Of a stretch of 64,000 nucleotides of DNA, positions 24,060-35,655 are shown piece by piece. The DNA comes from Hydrangea macrophylla (taxonomy: Eukaryota > Streptophyta > Magnoliopsida > Cornales > Hydrangeaceae), in assembly GCA_033977485.1 (NCBI GenBank), contig CM066991.1, positions 50,570,850-50,634,849 on the forward strand, read 5' to 3'. A program made the translations under genes and the position numbers. Every line of letters begins with the position of its first letter. Within the stretch, counting starts at the first letter, position 1. Under the pieces are notes generated by a model that worked only from the letters and a program-made list of their open reading frames with translations, searched no databases and had not been told where the DNA came from.

Positions 24060-24310
24060 CAATGAATCGCTTGATCGAACATGTCACTGATGATCCTTAG
24101 GTCACCCGTAAGACTAAACATGTCATGATGATCCTCAGATCAAGAATGCGGGATATTAATAGTCACTTGATTGAACACGTCATGACGATCCTCAGGTCAC
24201 CCACACTTAATCAAACATGTCATGCCGATCCTCAGACCAAGGGTCCGGAATATAGTCAATCACTTGATCGAACACGTCATGACGATCCTCAGGTCATCCG
24301 CTCTTGACCA
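24060..24310. repeat. TE8: GATCCTCAGGTCA minisatellite
   Basis: Alternating subunits share CGAACACGTCATGACGATCCTCAG, followed by either GTCACCCGCACTTGA or ATCAAGGGTCCGGAATATTAA, giving a higher-order period near 98 bases. TE10 and TE13 hold the same array. Confidence 0.75.
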
Positions 24311-24795
24311 AAGTACAAAACATTTCACAACTCCCCAATCGACTCCATGGAACTACCGAAGGACTAACTGTAATACCTGTAATTTTCTTTTCTATAATAA
24401 ATGTCAGTTTCAGAATTTTTGCATTTGACTGTCTAATTTTAAATTATTATTTTAATATTATGACGATTTTGATGTATCATAAGATTACTGACTAGACTGT
24501 AGTAACCATATCGACTCAACCGTAATTAGAATTAACTTAGTCCCGTACCTGGACCCGGACATTAGAAATAATACCCGTCTGTACGTAAACCGAGATCGAC
24601 ATGCATAACGAGAAACTTATGCACGCAAATCAAGAAAGTAGCATGCAACCCAAAGTGGGCCCTACCTGGCCAGCCACATGGCAGCCCTATGTGCCACTCC
24701 TTACACTTGTCATCTCCTCCCATGACATTTGTCCACATATTAGACATGTGTCTTTGCATGAACTCATGCAATTGACACCTAGCCATGCCAATCTC

Positions 24796-24804
24796 CTATA
24801 TATC
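24796..24804 (+). promoter_or_regulatory. TE9 LTR TATA box
   Basis: CTATATATC, about 430 bases into the LTR, is followed by a GA-rich leader (GAGAGGGAGAGAGAG). Confidence 0.55.
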
Positions 24805-25082
24805 ATGCACATACACACAATTGAGACACTTTTGTCTCTACAATCTGCACATAATTGAGAGGGAGAGAGAGCTGGAGTTATAGCTCCATGGAAGAATAGA
24901 AGAAAGAGGAAGTCCATTCTTGAAGTTTGAAGATTCAAGCTTCACTAAGCTTCAACCAATATCAAGCTTAAATTTCAAGCTTTGGTGAGTATTCTAACTC
25001 ACTTTAGAACCTATATAGTATGTAGTAATGTTTAGCAAGTGTTTGATGTTGTATTTTGAGGTTCTATGCAACATACAAGTCA

Positions 25083-25440
25083 AATCTTCAAATCTGGGAA
25101 GCAGAAACTTCCAGCAGAATGTTGTCTAGTAAAACGAACATTTTGAGCAGTTCAAAAATGGTAATGAGGCTAGGTTTTTTTGTAAAGCAATATAACTCAT
25201 TTATCTAAAAATAACTCTTCTATAGCTTAGTCTAAATATCAATCCTTCATAGGTGAAATGTATTTACAACGTAGTATTATCAATCTGAGAAGCAGAAACT
25301 TCCAGCAGAATGTTGTTTAGCAAAATGAACATTTTGTGCAATTCAAAAATGGGAATGAGGCTACGTTTTTTTGTGGAGAGAGCTAACTCATATATCTACA
25401 AATAACTCTTCTATAACCAAGATGATGCTTTGAAATCTTA
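25083..25440 (+). repeat. TE9: two units of the ~190-bp LTR repeat
   Basis: Each unit holds GAAGCAGAAACTTCCAGCAG, then a poly-T run, AACTCAT.TATCTA.AAATAACTC and CCTTCATAGGTGAAATG. The same unit occurs about five times in TE10, four in TE13 and three in TE8. Confidence 0.8.
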
Positions 25441-26006
25441 ACATAAGCTTGAATTAGTTGTACATAGACCCATGCTTGGATATATATATGGAGTATCTGC
25501 ACTTCTATACAAATGTTATACTACTCATAGGAGTATATAATTTGTGTACCCTGAGCTAAAATGATTGTACATTGCATAAAAATAGAGGATTTGAGAATCT
25601 GGTGCCAGAAACCGATTTATGGGAGAAATCGATTTCTGGGAAGTTTTTTCGGGAAAACATTCCTTAAGGAACTATTAAAGCCGTAAGATGAACGACGACG
25701 TTAATTCTGACTTCATGGGTATATAATGACATAAACAGAACAACGGATGTAGGAACGTAACCTTATTTGTGTAAATGAAAATTATTAACAAATTAAACCA
25801 TAGAACGTGTGACGCAAATGCGGTCAAGGATATGTAAGGATTGATTGTGCTTGGTTAGGAACAGTGTATGTCAAGGATAAGTGTTGGATAGGTAAACCAA
25901 GCCGCGGAGGCCGGGATAGTGAGTAAAGGATGTGTGTGATGGATTATGAAGTGATGACTATTGTGTATCCTTTCGGGTCTTCGTGGCAAAAGGGGGTACG
26001 GTTGAC

Positions 26007-26790
26007 GCTTCGGTTCTTCGTGATGGTGAAGTGGTGGTTCTTAGAGTGAAGACTCCTTTCGGTTCTTAGTGATGGAATGGATGTTCTTACACTCCCTAAA
26101 TGCTTCAATTCTTTGTGATGGCGAAGTGGTGTTTCTTAGAGGGAAGACTCCTTTCGGATCTTAGTGATGGAATGGATGTTCTTGCACTCCGTAAATGCTT
26201 TTGTTCTTCGTGATGGTGAAGTGGTGTTTCTTAGAGTGAAGACTCCTTTCGGTTCTTAGTGATGGAATGGATGTTCTTGCACTCCGTAAATGCTTCAGTT
26301 CTTCGTGATGGCGAAGTGGTGTTTCTGAGAGTGAAGACTCCTTTCAGTTCTTAGTGATAGAGTGGATGTCCTTGCACTCCGTAAACGCTTCGGTTCTTCA
26401 TGATGGTGAAGTGGTGTTTCTTAGAGTGAAGACTCCTTTCAGTTCTTAGTGATGGAATGGATGTTCTTGCACTCTGTAAACGCTTCAGTTCTTCGTGATG
26501 GCGAAGTGGTGTTTCTTAGAGTGAAGACTCCTTTCGGTTCGTAGTGGTGGAATGGATGTCCTTGCACTCCGTAAATGCTTCAGTTCTTTGTGATGGTGAA
26601 GTGGTGTTTCTTAGAGTGAAGACTCCTTTCGGTTCTTAGTGATGGATTGGATGTTCTTACACTACGTAAATGCTCCGGTTCTTCGTGATGGGGAAGTGGT
26701 GTTTCTTAGAGTGAAGACTCCTTTCGGTTCTTCGTGATGGAATGGATATTCTTGCACTCCCTAACACTTCGGTTCTTCGTGACGAGGTGG
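26007..26790 (+). repeat. TE9: 95-bp tandem array, about 8 units
   Basis: Each unit runs GCTTCGGTTCTTCGTGATGG, then GAAGTGGTGTTTCTTAGAGT, GAAGACTCCTTTCGGTTCTT and AGTGATGGAATGGATGTTC up to CACTCCGTAAAT. The two halves share TTCGGTTCTTMGTGATGG, so the 95-bp unit is itself an old dimer. Units differ by a few percent. No equivalent array exists in TE8, TE10 or TE13. Confidence 0.95.
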
Positions 26791-27121
26791 TTGTTAAAAG
26801 ATGTTTCGATTGGTGGAAGTTGTTTTGGTAAATGAAAGATGGTTTAGTTAGTAAGAGATGTTTTGGGTTAGTAAATGATGTCGGATGTTGGCAACAGATG
26901 ATAGTGGCGTTAAGAATGTCGAGACGAGTTTTCTCAGTTGGACAATTTCTTTTTGAATACGCGGTCGGGATTTTGGTAGTTATAGCTCGACGGTGAGAAC
27001 GCAAAGATCTTAAAAGACGTGTTAAAAAGTAATAAGGGTATCTCTGTTGTACTTTACTATATACGTTCCATTTGATTTAGTTTTCTCACTCAGCTTTCAT
27101 AAGCTGACGGCATTCATGTCA

Positions 27122-27141
27122 CTGGACATTCCCATGTCCAG
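27122..27141. other. Conserved LTR hairpin in TE9
   Basis: CTGGACATTCCCATGTCCAG: 8-bp stem with a 4-base loop, about 400 bases from the LTR 3' end, preceded by AGCTGACGGCATTCATGTCA. Confidence 0.65.
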
Positions 27142-28249
27142 CTTATCCAGGTCACAAGAACACAAGCTATGGAGCTACTCAAGAATATAACGTGGAAGAA
27201 GATTATACTAAAGAGGATTATGGTTATGCGAGTTAGGAAGAAGACTAGTAGCTTCCCTTTGTAAATATTCTTGTTGTAATTAGAAGACTTATCATATTTT
27301 TGTAATAGTTTTTGTAAGGCCGAGAGCCATAAGACTCTTATGTATTTAATTAGCCAGTACCGTTGTAAGCCTTTCATAGTAACATATTCCAATAGTAGAT
27401 GATGCTTTTACCCTTTTGTCATAGCATTTAGTTATTATTATTTTGGTCATGGACATTCGGTACTTCCACCAGTCACATGCCTCAGGGTCCAAGATGAAAA
27501 TTTTAAATTTTTCCATATTTTGGCTACACCGGGGTGTGACACTAACTCTGCAAGAAATATCCGAACATGACACGAAAGTTTACGAATCAACTTTGACCGG
27601 AAGTCACACGACGAAAAACGAAGCCCAACGTCCCTTATTCGCATAAAATCTGTTATTGAAGGTTTTATTGTTATTTTATGCGTTCGTACGTTTCGTAGTT
27701 TAGTTCAATAACAACTTTCATTTATACTTTCAAAGTTACATTTATACATCTGTCATTCTAATTTATATCATAATATACTTATGATGAGAACTTACCCAAT
27801 CACTATCAGTGCAATAATTGAGATGTACAACCTACTTAAAGCATGGGTATGAACTTTCAACGGCCATTAAACTATATTCATAACAATGGAAAACATAGCA
27901 CGTAGCCCATGGATTTATAATATGGATTTAATACCAATAAAAATATAGATGAAACCCTTTAACGTACTCATCTAAGCGATAGAAATACCATAGCACAAGA
28001 TTTTCATAACAACACAGGTACCAGAAAACTAGCATCAACAATCAACACCATGCATAAACAAAACATCATACAAAAAAACGACACAATCTGCCAGGATACA
28101 TTTTCACTATGTTGACTAAAACAACATGACTTATTTAGGCATGATAAATTACTTTATAGATCAAACTCAAAACTAGAACAATATAGGTAATTTGATTATC
28201 TTTATGTACAAAAAATCTAGCTTCTTATAGATTTTTGAGCTATTCAAAA

Positions 28250-28556
28250 CATTTATTTTACTAAGATATTTCTATATTTTTGGATTGCTCTGTCCTAGAT
28301 TTATTGCACTGCGTTGTACGTGAATTTCACCTGTGAAGAATTCATTTTTAGACTGAGCTATAGAAGAGTTATTTGTAGATAAATGAGTTAGCTTTCTCCA
28401 CCAAAAAAAAAACAAAAAAAACCTAGCTTAATACAGAATTTTGAGCTGCTCAAAACGGTCATTTCACTAAACTACATTCTGCTGGAAGTTTCTATTTCTC
28501 AGATTTATCGTACTGCGTTGTTCATACATTTCACCTATGAAGGAGTGATTTCAAGA
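28250..28556 (-). repeat. TE8: ~192-bp tandem units (left side; continues at 32101-32250)
   Basis: TATTTTACTAAGATATTTC near 28256 and CATTTCACTAAACTACATTC near 28466 are unit anchors. A third unit lies at 32196, across the TE10 insertion. TE8 therefore has about three units. Confidence 0.75.
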
Positions 28557-28932
28557 TTGTGTCACGCCCCGAAGTACCAAAAATAGGGAAAAATAAATTT
28601 CCTTTATGGGTTCGTAGGCACGTGACTGGTTGTGAATGTCACCTGATTGTCCAAGCATGCTTATAACCTTAACATAATATGGGAAGATGACTATGTTCAG
28701 GGGAAGCAGGAAAGTAAAACATTCAAGTCTTACATCAGTAGTATATTACAGACCAAACAGCTAAACTATTACATCACTAACATAATAATAACATAACTAT
28801 AACAAAAGAAAAGCTCCCAAGTCTTCAGCAGGCGAAACCGTAGCCTTCCTCGTAGCAATCTTCACCAGCATAGTCTTCAACAGTAAAGTTAGCATCTTGA
28901 TAGCAGGCGGCTCCGTCTGGACCTGCAAAGGA

Positions 28933-28949
28933 TGGACGTGGAAGGTCCA
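28933..28949. other. Conserved LTR hairpin in TE10
   Basis: TGGACGTGGAAGGTCCA: a 5-bp stem, shorter than in the other copies because the outer C:G pair is lost. Confidence 0.55.
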
Positions 28950-29254
28950 GCGGCATGAAAAGCCGTTAGCGGTTAAGCTAAGTGAGGGTCCCCTTAAGGT
29001 TACCACCACTTAAGGTAAGTTATTCTTCATCTCTTCTTATTTCTCGAAACCATATCTCGTTCATCATTTCTTATTCTCGATATTATGTCTCATTCGTCTT
29101 TTCTTATTCTCAAAACCATGTCTTATTTAAACCCAATCATTCTCTTTGAAACTTAACCCAGAACTGAACTGACCAATGACATTGACTAAAAGAAGACTTA
29201 ACTCCAAACGCATTTACTGGTCAAGAAAGAACATTACTCAACAATGAATAGTTA

Positions 29255-29640
29255 ACTGTCGCCTAACTGGCACTCAAACTATCGCCCAAATGGCATTCAA
29301 ACTATCGCCGAACTAGCATTAAAACTGTCACCCAAATGGCATAAGTGTGCGGGACATTAACAATCTCTTGGTCGAACACGTCATGCTGATCCTCAGGTCC
29401 CCCACACGTTACCGAACACGCATGCCGATTCTCAGACCAAGGGTACGGGATATTAACAATCACTTTGACAAACACGTCATGCCGATCCTCAGGTCACCCG
29501 TACTTGACCGAACACTTCATGCCGATCCTCAGTCTAAGGGTGCGGAAAAATAATCAACCACTTGATCGAACACGTCATGACGATCCTCAGGTCATCCGCA
29601 CTTGACCGAACACGTCATACCGATCCTCAGATCAAGAACA
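29255..29640. repeat. TE10: two minisatellites
   Basis: Bases 29255-29345 hold about four copies of CGCC(C/G)AA(C/A)TGGCA..CAAACTAT, the reverse complement of the 23-bp unit that is expanded in TE12. Bases 29350-29640 hold the GATCCTCAGGTCACCCG array with CGAACACGTCATGCC. Confidence 0.75.
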
Positions 29641-30174
29641 CAAAACATAACTCTCCAATTGACACCATGGAATTATCGAAAGACCAATTTTGCAAGAAAT
29701 ATCCAAACACGACACGAAAGTTCACGAATCAACTTTGACCGGTAGTCATGCGACTAGAAACGAGGCCCAATGTCCCTTATTCGCATTAAAATCTGTTATT
29801 GAAGGTTTTATCGTTATTATTCACGTTCGTACGTTTCGAAGTTTAGTTCATTAATATCATCCATTTATATCCGTCAATATTTTGCTATACGTCCGACATT
29901 CCGTTTTACCTCTCAATATGCTTACGATATGAACTTACATAATCATTATGTAAGCAATAATTGTGTTGTACAACATACTTAAAGCTTGGGTATGAGCTTT
30001 CCAATGGTCATTAAACTATATTCATAACAATGGGAAAACATAGCACGTAGCTCATCTATGCGATAGTGATAAATTGCTTTGTAGATCAAACTCAAAACTA
30101 GAACATTATAGGTATTTGGATCATCTTCATGTACAGAAAAATCGAGCTTCAATTACATTTTTGAGCTGCTCAAA

Positions 30175-31000
30175 ATATTTATTTTACAAGACATTTCTTA
30201 AATCTCGGACTGTTCTGTCCCAGATTTTTAGCACTGTGTTATATGTGAATGTTACCTATGAAGGGTTCATTTTTAGACCAGGCTATAAAGAGGTATTTGT
30301 AGATAAATGAGTTAGCTTTCTTCACAAAAAAAAATCTAGCTTAATTCCCATTTTTGAGCTGCTCCAAACGTTGATTTTACTAAACTGTGTTCTGCTGAAA
30401 GTTTATGTTTCCCAGATTTATAACACTGCGTTGTACATGCATTTCACCTATGAAGGATTGATTTCTAGATAGAACTATAGAAGAGTTATTTGTAGATAAA
30501 TGAGTTAAATGATATTACAAAAAAACCTAGCTTAATTCCAATTTTTGAGCTCCTCAAAACATTCATTTTACTAAACTACATTCTTCTGAAAGTTTTTATT
30601 TTCCAGGTTTATAACACTGCGTTGTACATGCATTTCACCCATGAAGGAGTGATTTCTAGACTGAGCTATAGAAAAGTTATTTGTAGATATATGAGTTAGC
30701 TTTCTTCACAAAAACACCTAGCTTAATTCGGATTTTGGAGCTCCTTAAAACATTCATTTTTACTAAACTACATTCTGCTGGAAGTTTCTGTTTTCCCAGG
30801 TTTATAACACTGCGTTGTACATGCATTTCACCCATGAAGGAGTGATTTTCAGACCAAGATATAAAAGAGTTATTTGTAGATAAATGCGTTAGCTTTCTTC
30901 ACAAAAAAACCTAGCTTAATTCAGATTTTTGAGCTGCACAAAACATTCATTTTACTAAACTACATTCTGCTGGAAGTTCAGTTTCTCAGATTTAAAGCAC
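30175..31000 (-). repeat. TE10: ~192-bp tandem repeat, about 5 units
   Basis: The anchor TTTTACTAAACTACATTCTG recurs near 30370, 30563, 30757 and 30949, spacing 192-194 bases, with a degraded first unit near 30180. Each unit also has GTTGTACATGCATTTCACC and GAGTTATTTGTAGATAAATG. Confidence 0.9.
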
Positions 31001-31707
31001 TTGTCTTGCATGTCATGAAAACTTCAACACAACAACATCAAACTCCTACTAAACATTAATACATACTATATATGTTCTAAATTGAGTTAGATTACTCACA
31101 ATTACTCACCAAAGCTTAAAATTGAGCTTGGATGTTATTTTTGAGCTTAATGGAGCTTGAACTTCAAACTTTAAGGATGAACTTCTTCTTCTTAACTTTT
31201 CTTCTCTTTTTTTCTCATGAACTACCCAAGTCTCCTAATTTTCTCTCCAAAAATTCATATTATGATCCAACTAAGAGAGTGTAGTGTGTGCATGTGCTTG
31301 TTTATATAGAATTTCCACGTGCTAGGTGTCCTTTGCATGTTGCATGCTTAGGACATGTGTCCATTAAGTGGACATGTCTCCAAAGGGATGACATTTGGTT
31401 GCCACATGGCCGGCATGTGGGCCCACCTCAAGTTGTGTGCCACTTCCTCAGTTTACGTGCATAAGTTCCTCGGTATGCGTGTCGATCTCGAAGTACGTAC
31501 AAACTGGTATTATTTCTAATGTTCGGGTACGGGACTAAGTTAAATCTTATTATGGTCGAGTCGGTATGGTTACTACAGTCCATATGGTAATACTACAACA
31601 CGTCCATATTGTCACATAATTAAAATAATAATATAATACAATAGTCGGTCCAATACAGAAATTCGAAAAAGCTGATATTATAATGACAGAAAATTACAGG
31701 TGTTACA

Positions 31708-32095
31708 TCTTCCACCACCTATTAATGGATTTGTTCTCGAAATCAGAGCTTATCTATTTACAAAACAGAAAAGATATTTCTCTTACATCTCTGACTCCAT
31801 TTCTCACAAAGCTTCTCTTTCATCATGATGATTCCATTGAACTTTCACCAATGGGATCTCCTTGTTCCTCAGCTTCTTGGTTTCTCGACCCAAAATCTTG
31901 ATCGGTCTCTCGGTGTAAGACACGTTGTTATTCGCCTCAATGCCCTTGAAGTCGATTACATGTGGCGTCACACCCTGATGATACTCCTTCAACATACTGA
32001 TGTGAAAAACATTGTGAATACCTAACAACCTTGGTAGCAACATCACTAATTTCTAATATCCTACATGGAATTTCTGGAGAAATTCAGGTGCTACA
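31708..32095 (-). pseudogene. TE10: gypsy integrase C-terminus and chromodomain-like tail
   Basis: The minus strand encodes LLGIHNVFHISMLKEYHQ, then SYTERPIKILGRETKKLRNKEIPLVKVQW and a TGA where Trp is expected in the next block (about 31801), then EMESEM. VHNVFHVSMLRKY followed by RxKxxRNKxIPLVKVxW is the integrase end and chromodomain of Del/Tekay chromoviruses, which target chromatin. A polypurine-like AGGTGGTGGAAGA (31708-31720) precedes the LTR. The right end reads TGTAGCACCTGAATTTC, which fuses LTR-start-like bases to internal sequence. Confidence 0.85.
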
Positions 32096-33898
32096 GATTA
32101 AGCTATAGAAGAGTTATTTGTAGATAAATGAGTTAGCTTTCTCCATAAAAAAAAAACCTAGCCTCATTCCCATTTTTGAACTGCTCAAAATGTTCATTTT
32201 ACTAAACTACAATCTGCTGGAAGTTTCTGCTTCCCAGATTTGAAGATTTGACTTGCATGTTGCATAGAAACCCCAAGATACAACATCAAACACTTACTTA
32301 ACATTACTACATACTATATAAGTTCTAAAGTGAGTTAGTAAACTCACCTAAACTTGAAATTGAGCTTGGGCTTTGAATTTGAGCTTTAGGAAGCTTGAAC
32401 TCAACTTTAATGGTGAAAGCTCCTTGTTCTTCTCCTTCTTCTTTACTTCTGGACTTATGGGATTCTTTGTAGGTCTTCTAAGACTTCTTATTATAGATTC
32501 TAAGTTCCCATGGTGGCATATATAAGTGTATGGGTGTGTATATGTGTTTGCATGTGAGGTGTATACAAGGGAAGAGGGGTGTTTGCTTGGGTTTTTCTCC
32601 CAATTCCTAGCTCTCTCTAAACATATGTGCAGATTGTAAGTGTTAAAAAGAGTGTAATGCATGAAGACATTCATGTTTCTATAGAGCCTTACATGTGCAA
32701 TGTGTCACCTTGCATGTGCTCATGTAAGCATGCAAGAACAAGTGTACATTGCATGGACAAGTGGCATGTGTAGATATGACAAGTGCCTAGGGGGTGTGCA
32801 TGTGCGACAAGTGGCCGGCCATGTGGGGTCAACTTTGGGTTTTGTGCCACTTTATCAGTTTACGTGCATAAGTCTTCGTTATGCATGTCGGTCTCGATTA
32901 CGTGCAAACGGGTATTATTTCTAATGTCCGGGTCCGAGTACGGGACTAAGTTAAGTCTTATTATGGTCAAGTCGGTGCAGTGCTTACAATCTAATTAGTA
33001 ATTACATTACACTGATACAGTCACACAAATAAAATAGTAATATAATAATAGACCAGATATGGAAATTCATAAAACTCATATTATTGCACGTAGAGAAATT
33101 ACATGTATTACAAATGAAGAGACGGGTCATCCACGTAGTCGCCGTCTAATCACACAAGGACGGGTCATCCACGAAGTTGCCGCCTAAAATTATAAGGAGT
33201 AGTGGTGAACTCTAAGGATTTTCTAACGTTTATACATCCACGTTTTCCGCAAAACTCAACTTTATAAGAGATTCATATATCTCAAATCAAATTTCTGTTA
33301 GAATCATATTAACAGCTACACGTTCACACAGATTCATAATCCACACAAAATCACAGTCACGATTTCACAAAGCTCAACTATCCATGAGAACTCATTTTTT
33401 CTAAGTACAAACAAATCAATTTATATTAACGAGCACGAAATCACACAAAAATATGATACAGCAAATACGCTTATTTTAAACTTCATAAAACTGCTGCTGT
33501 AATATAAATTTTCTGCCCAAACGGTGCAGAATGGAGAAAAACACCATTATACAAAGGTTGTCCAGAATTGCGTTTCCTATAAGCCACCATGGACAGAATC
33601 ATGAAAACAATAACGTATGATTTATTATGAATTTTCTACTCAGATCTGATTCGTGTAAATCCCAAATCTGAAAATTGAATAATTGCTCAAATGTATATTC
33701 AATGCTCAACTATAAATCTCAAATCACAACATCAATTATTGTAAAAAAAAAAACTTAAATCTCATAATCCATAACCATACTAATTCAATATTCTATCCAT
33801 TTAAATTTCAATCAAACGAGATTGAAAGAAAATAACAAATTAACTCACCACTTTAGGGCTTCAAGGTTGATGATGATTACACAAAACAAAAGGTTGAG

Positions 33899-33961
33899 CT
33901 TCTTCTTTTCTTCTCTTCTTCTTCTTATTCTTCTTCTTCTTATTCTTCTTCTTCTTCTTCT

Positions 33962-34008
<47 letters not shown>
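33899..34008. repeat. TE7: TTC/TTA and TC microsatellite
   Basis: (TTC)n with TTA interruptions runs into about 24 TC units. On the minus strand it is a (GA)n(GAA)n leader just downstream of the TATA-like box. It makes a spurious Leu/Ser frame on the plus strand. Confidence 0.9.
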
Positions 34009-34009
<1 letters not shown>

Positions 34010-34504
34010 AATGTTCTATTTTTCTCACGTCTCTTTTTTTTTGTTATCAAAACCCTAGGAGGTATATTATCTATGTATATATGAAACACCTACATATATT
34101 ATAACACAAACACATAAATAAACATTGAATCCCCTTTTTTGGCTTAAGGCCTCACAAAAAGGCTTTATATGGACCCGAAAATATATTCTAAAGTTCTAAA
34201 ATGAGTGAGCCAATGGGTGTACATAACCCAGGTACTTAATTTAAATGTTAAAAACACAAATTAACACATTCACGGGCCTATAAGCACTACAAAAATATAA
34301 ACACATCAATTCGTCAATAACTTGTTCAACTTAAATTTTTACAACTTAACTCCACCACTTAGCTCTATAAAATTTCACACAGTATTTAATGATTAAAAAA
34401 ATACACACATATAAATAAATAACCATGGTTGTATACATAAAAAATTAGGTTATCTCACTAATTTTTTTTTAAATATTTATATCAAAAAAATACGGGGTGT
34501 TACA

Positions 34505-35100
34505 CACAAGGCTCATCCAGATTTTGTATGAAACCAAACGATTTGACCGCTTGGTCAAGTCGGATGTTCCAACTCCTAGATGCATGCTTAAGCCCATAAA
34601 TGGACTTTCGTAACTTGCATACCAGGTTACCTTTCCCACCAGCTTCTGGTTACCGCATACAGATGTCCTCCTCAAGATTGCCATTCAAGAATGCAGTCTT
34701 GATGTCCATCTGCCAGATCTCATAATCTAGACATGCAGTAATGGATAAAAGTATTCTAATGGACTTGAGCATGGCTAGCGATGAGAAGGTTTCATCATAG
34801 TCAATGCCCTCTCTCTGAGTATAACCTTTCGCTACAAGTCTAGCCTTGAAGGTCTCAATTTTCCCATCAGATCCTCTTTTCCTCTTGTAAACCCACTTGC
34901 AGCCAATTGATTTAATATTGGCTAGAAGTTCTACAAGGTCCCATACCTGATTGGAATGCATAGATTCTAATTTAGCTTTCATAGCTTTAATCCAATGGGC
35001 TGAGTCTACATCAGTCATTGCCTCTTCATACATGGTAGGATCAGATTTAGATTCTATGGAGACAGCTTCAAAAACTTCTCCTAAGAACATGTATCTGTCA
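34505..35100 (-). pseudogene. TE6: copia reverse transcriptase, 5' part
   Basis: The minus-strand frame 34650-35090 reads YEEAMTDVDSAHWIKAMKAKLESMHSNQVWDLVEL, then CKWVYKRKRGSDGKIETFKARLVAKGYTQREGIDYDETFSS and LDYEIWQMDIKTAFLNGNLEEDI. These are the first motifs of copia RT (KARLVAKG, DVKTAFLNG). A shift near 34660 leads to a frame ending GFIQNLDEPCV at the TE7 insertion, which joins YVDD in the segment ending at 21916. Confidence 0.9.
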
Positions 35101-35655
35101 GGCTAGCTGACCATCCTCCCACTACGATGAGGTACCAGAGCAGAAATGGGTGAAGAAGTGGTATTTTCTTAGCTTACATCGTTATCAACTACAGGTAGGA
35201 CTGAGGACTCTCCTTCTATCTCTCTAAGATATATCCTTCCCTTAGGTTTATGGTTCATGATACAATCACCCTCCAAGAAAATAGCATTTGTACTAACAAA
35301 CACTCTCTGTTCTCTTGGATCATAAAACTACCATCCATAAGTACCCTTTGGATACCCTACAAAGTAACATACTTCCGATCTAGAATTCAACTTGCTCATC
35401 TTTCCTTTTAGCACATGTGCCAGACACCCCCACATCCGAAGATGTTGCAAAGAAGGCTTGTGCCCAATCCACATCTCTCGTGGTATTCTGGGAATAGAAT
35501 TGCTTGGTACTAGATTTAGTATGCATGCAGTGGTTTCCAAGGCATAACCCCAAAGTAATAAATGGCAACTCTGAATAACTCATCATCGACCTAGTCATGT
35601 CTAAAAGAGACCGATTCCTTATCTCCGCTACACCATTATGCTGAGGCATACTAGG
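35101..35655 (-). pseudogene. TE6: copia integrase C-terminal half
   Basis: Two overlapping minus-strand frames give MPQHNGVAEIRNRSLLDMTRSMMSYSELP and then CILNLVPSNSIPRIPREMWIGHKPSLQHLRMWGCLAHV, KMSKLNSRSEVCYFVGYPKGTYGW. This is the QNGVAERxNRTLLDM block, with the catalytic Glu, and the GKR-type C-terminal region. A frameshift near 35560 and a stop near 35326 break it. The N-terminal half lies right of TE11, from 43969. Confidence 0.9.

Larger units (their letters stand above)
24369..27541 (+). mobile_element. TE9: Del/Tekay-like solo LTR inserted in TE8, opposite orientation
   Basis: The edges are TGTAATACCTGTAATTTTC (24369) and CACCGGGGTGTGACA (27541), flanked by CTAAC at 24364-24368 and 27542-27546. 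Length is 3173 bp. A TATA box lies at 24797-24803, two ~190-bp tandem units at 25083-25440, a 95-bp array at 26007-26790 and the conserved hairpin at 27122-27141. No coding capacity. It has the same family and length as TE8, TE10 and TE13. Confidence 0.9.
28560..31707 (-). mobile_element. TE10: 3' LTR of a Del/Tekay-like element inserted in TE8
   Basis: The minus strand starts TGTAACACCTGTAATTTTC (31707) and ends GGGGCGTGACA (28560), 3148 bp. It is preceded by a pol tail and polypurine tract. The whole insertion (28560-32095) is flanked by GATTG (28555-28559) and GATTA (32096-32100), one mismatch. The TE8 sequence resumes on both sides within one ~192-bp unit, which supports the boundaries. 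TATA-like TTATATAG lies near 31300-31308. It holds about five ~192-bp units and the GATCCTCAGGTCA array. Confidence 0.85.
23344..33112 (-). mobile_element. TE8: Del/Tekay-like solo LTR inserted in TE7, split by TE9 and TE10
   Basis: The edges are TGTCACGCCCTG (23344) and ATGTATTACA (33112), flanked by AATGA at 23339-23343 and 33113-33117. Removing TE9 and TE10 with their duplications leaves about 3.05 kb, the normal length for this LTR family. On the minus strand it starts TGTAATACATGTAATTTC. Its own parts are 23344-24368, 27547-28559 and 32101-33112. No coding sequence. Its terminal ~500 bases are the inverted counterpart of the TE9 end. Confidence 0.85.
21917..34504 (-). mobile_element. TE7: solo LTR inserted in the TE6 reverse transcriptase, itself split by TE8
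   Basis: The edges are TGTCACACCCCG (21917) and CGGGGTGTTACA (34504), flanked by CACAA at 21912-21916 and 34505-34509. Joining the flanks restores the copia reading LDEPCVYKKYEG, which proves the boundaries. Its own sequence is 21917-23343 plus 33118-34504, about 2.8 kb, with no protein domains. Minus-strand promoter features (TATATATACATAG near 34068-34080, then GA and GAA runs at 33899-34008) support a minus-oriented LTR. The first and last ~19 bases are also imperfect inverted repeats. Confidence 0.85.

Noticed and set aside
23344..27541. A TIR DNA transposon with ~500-bp terminal inverted repeats
   Set aside because: Five-base target duplications and TG..CA ends show two separate LTR insertions (TE8 and TE9) in opposite orientation.
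33822..34010. Leu/Ser-rich small protein
   Set aside because: It is a translation of the TTC/TC microsatellite in TE7.
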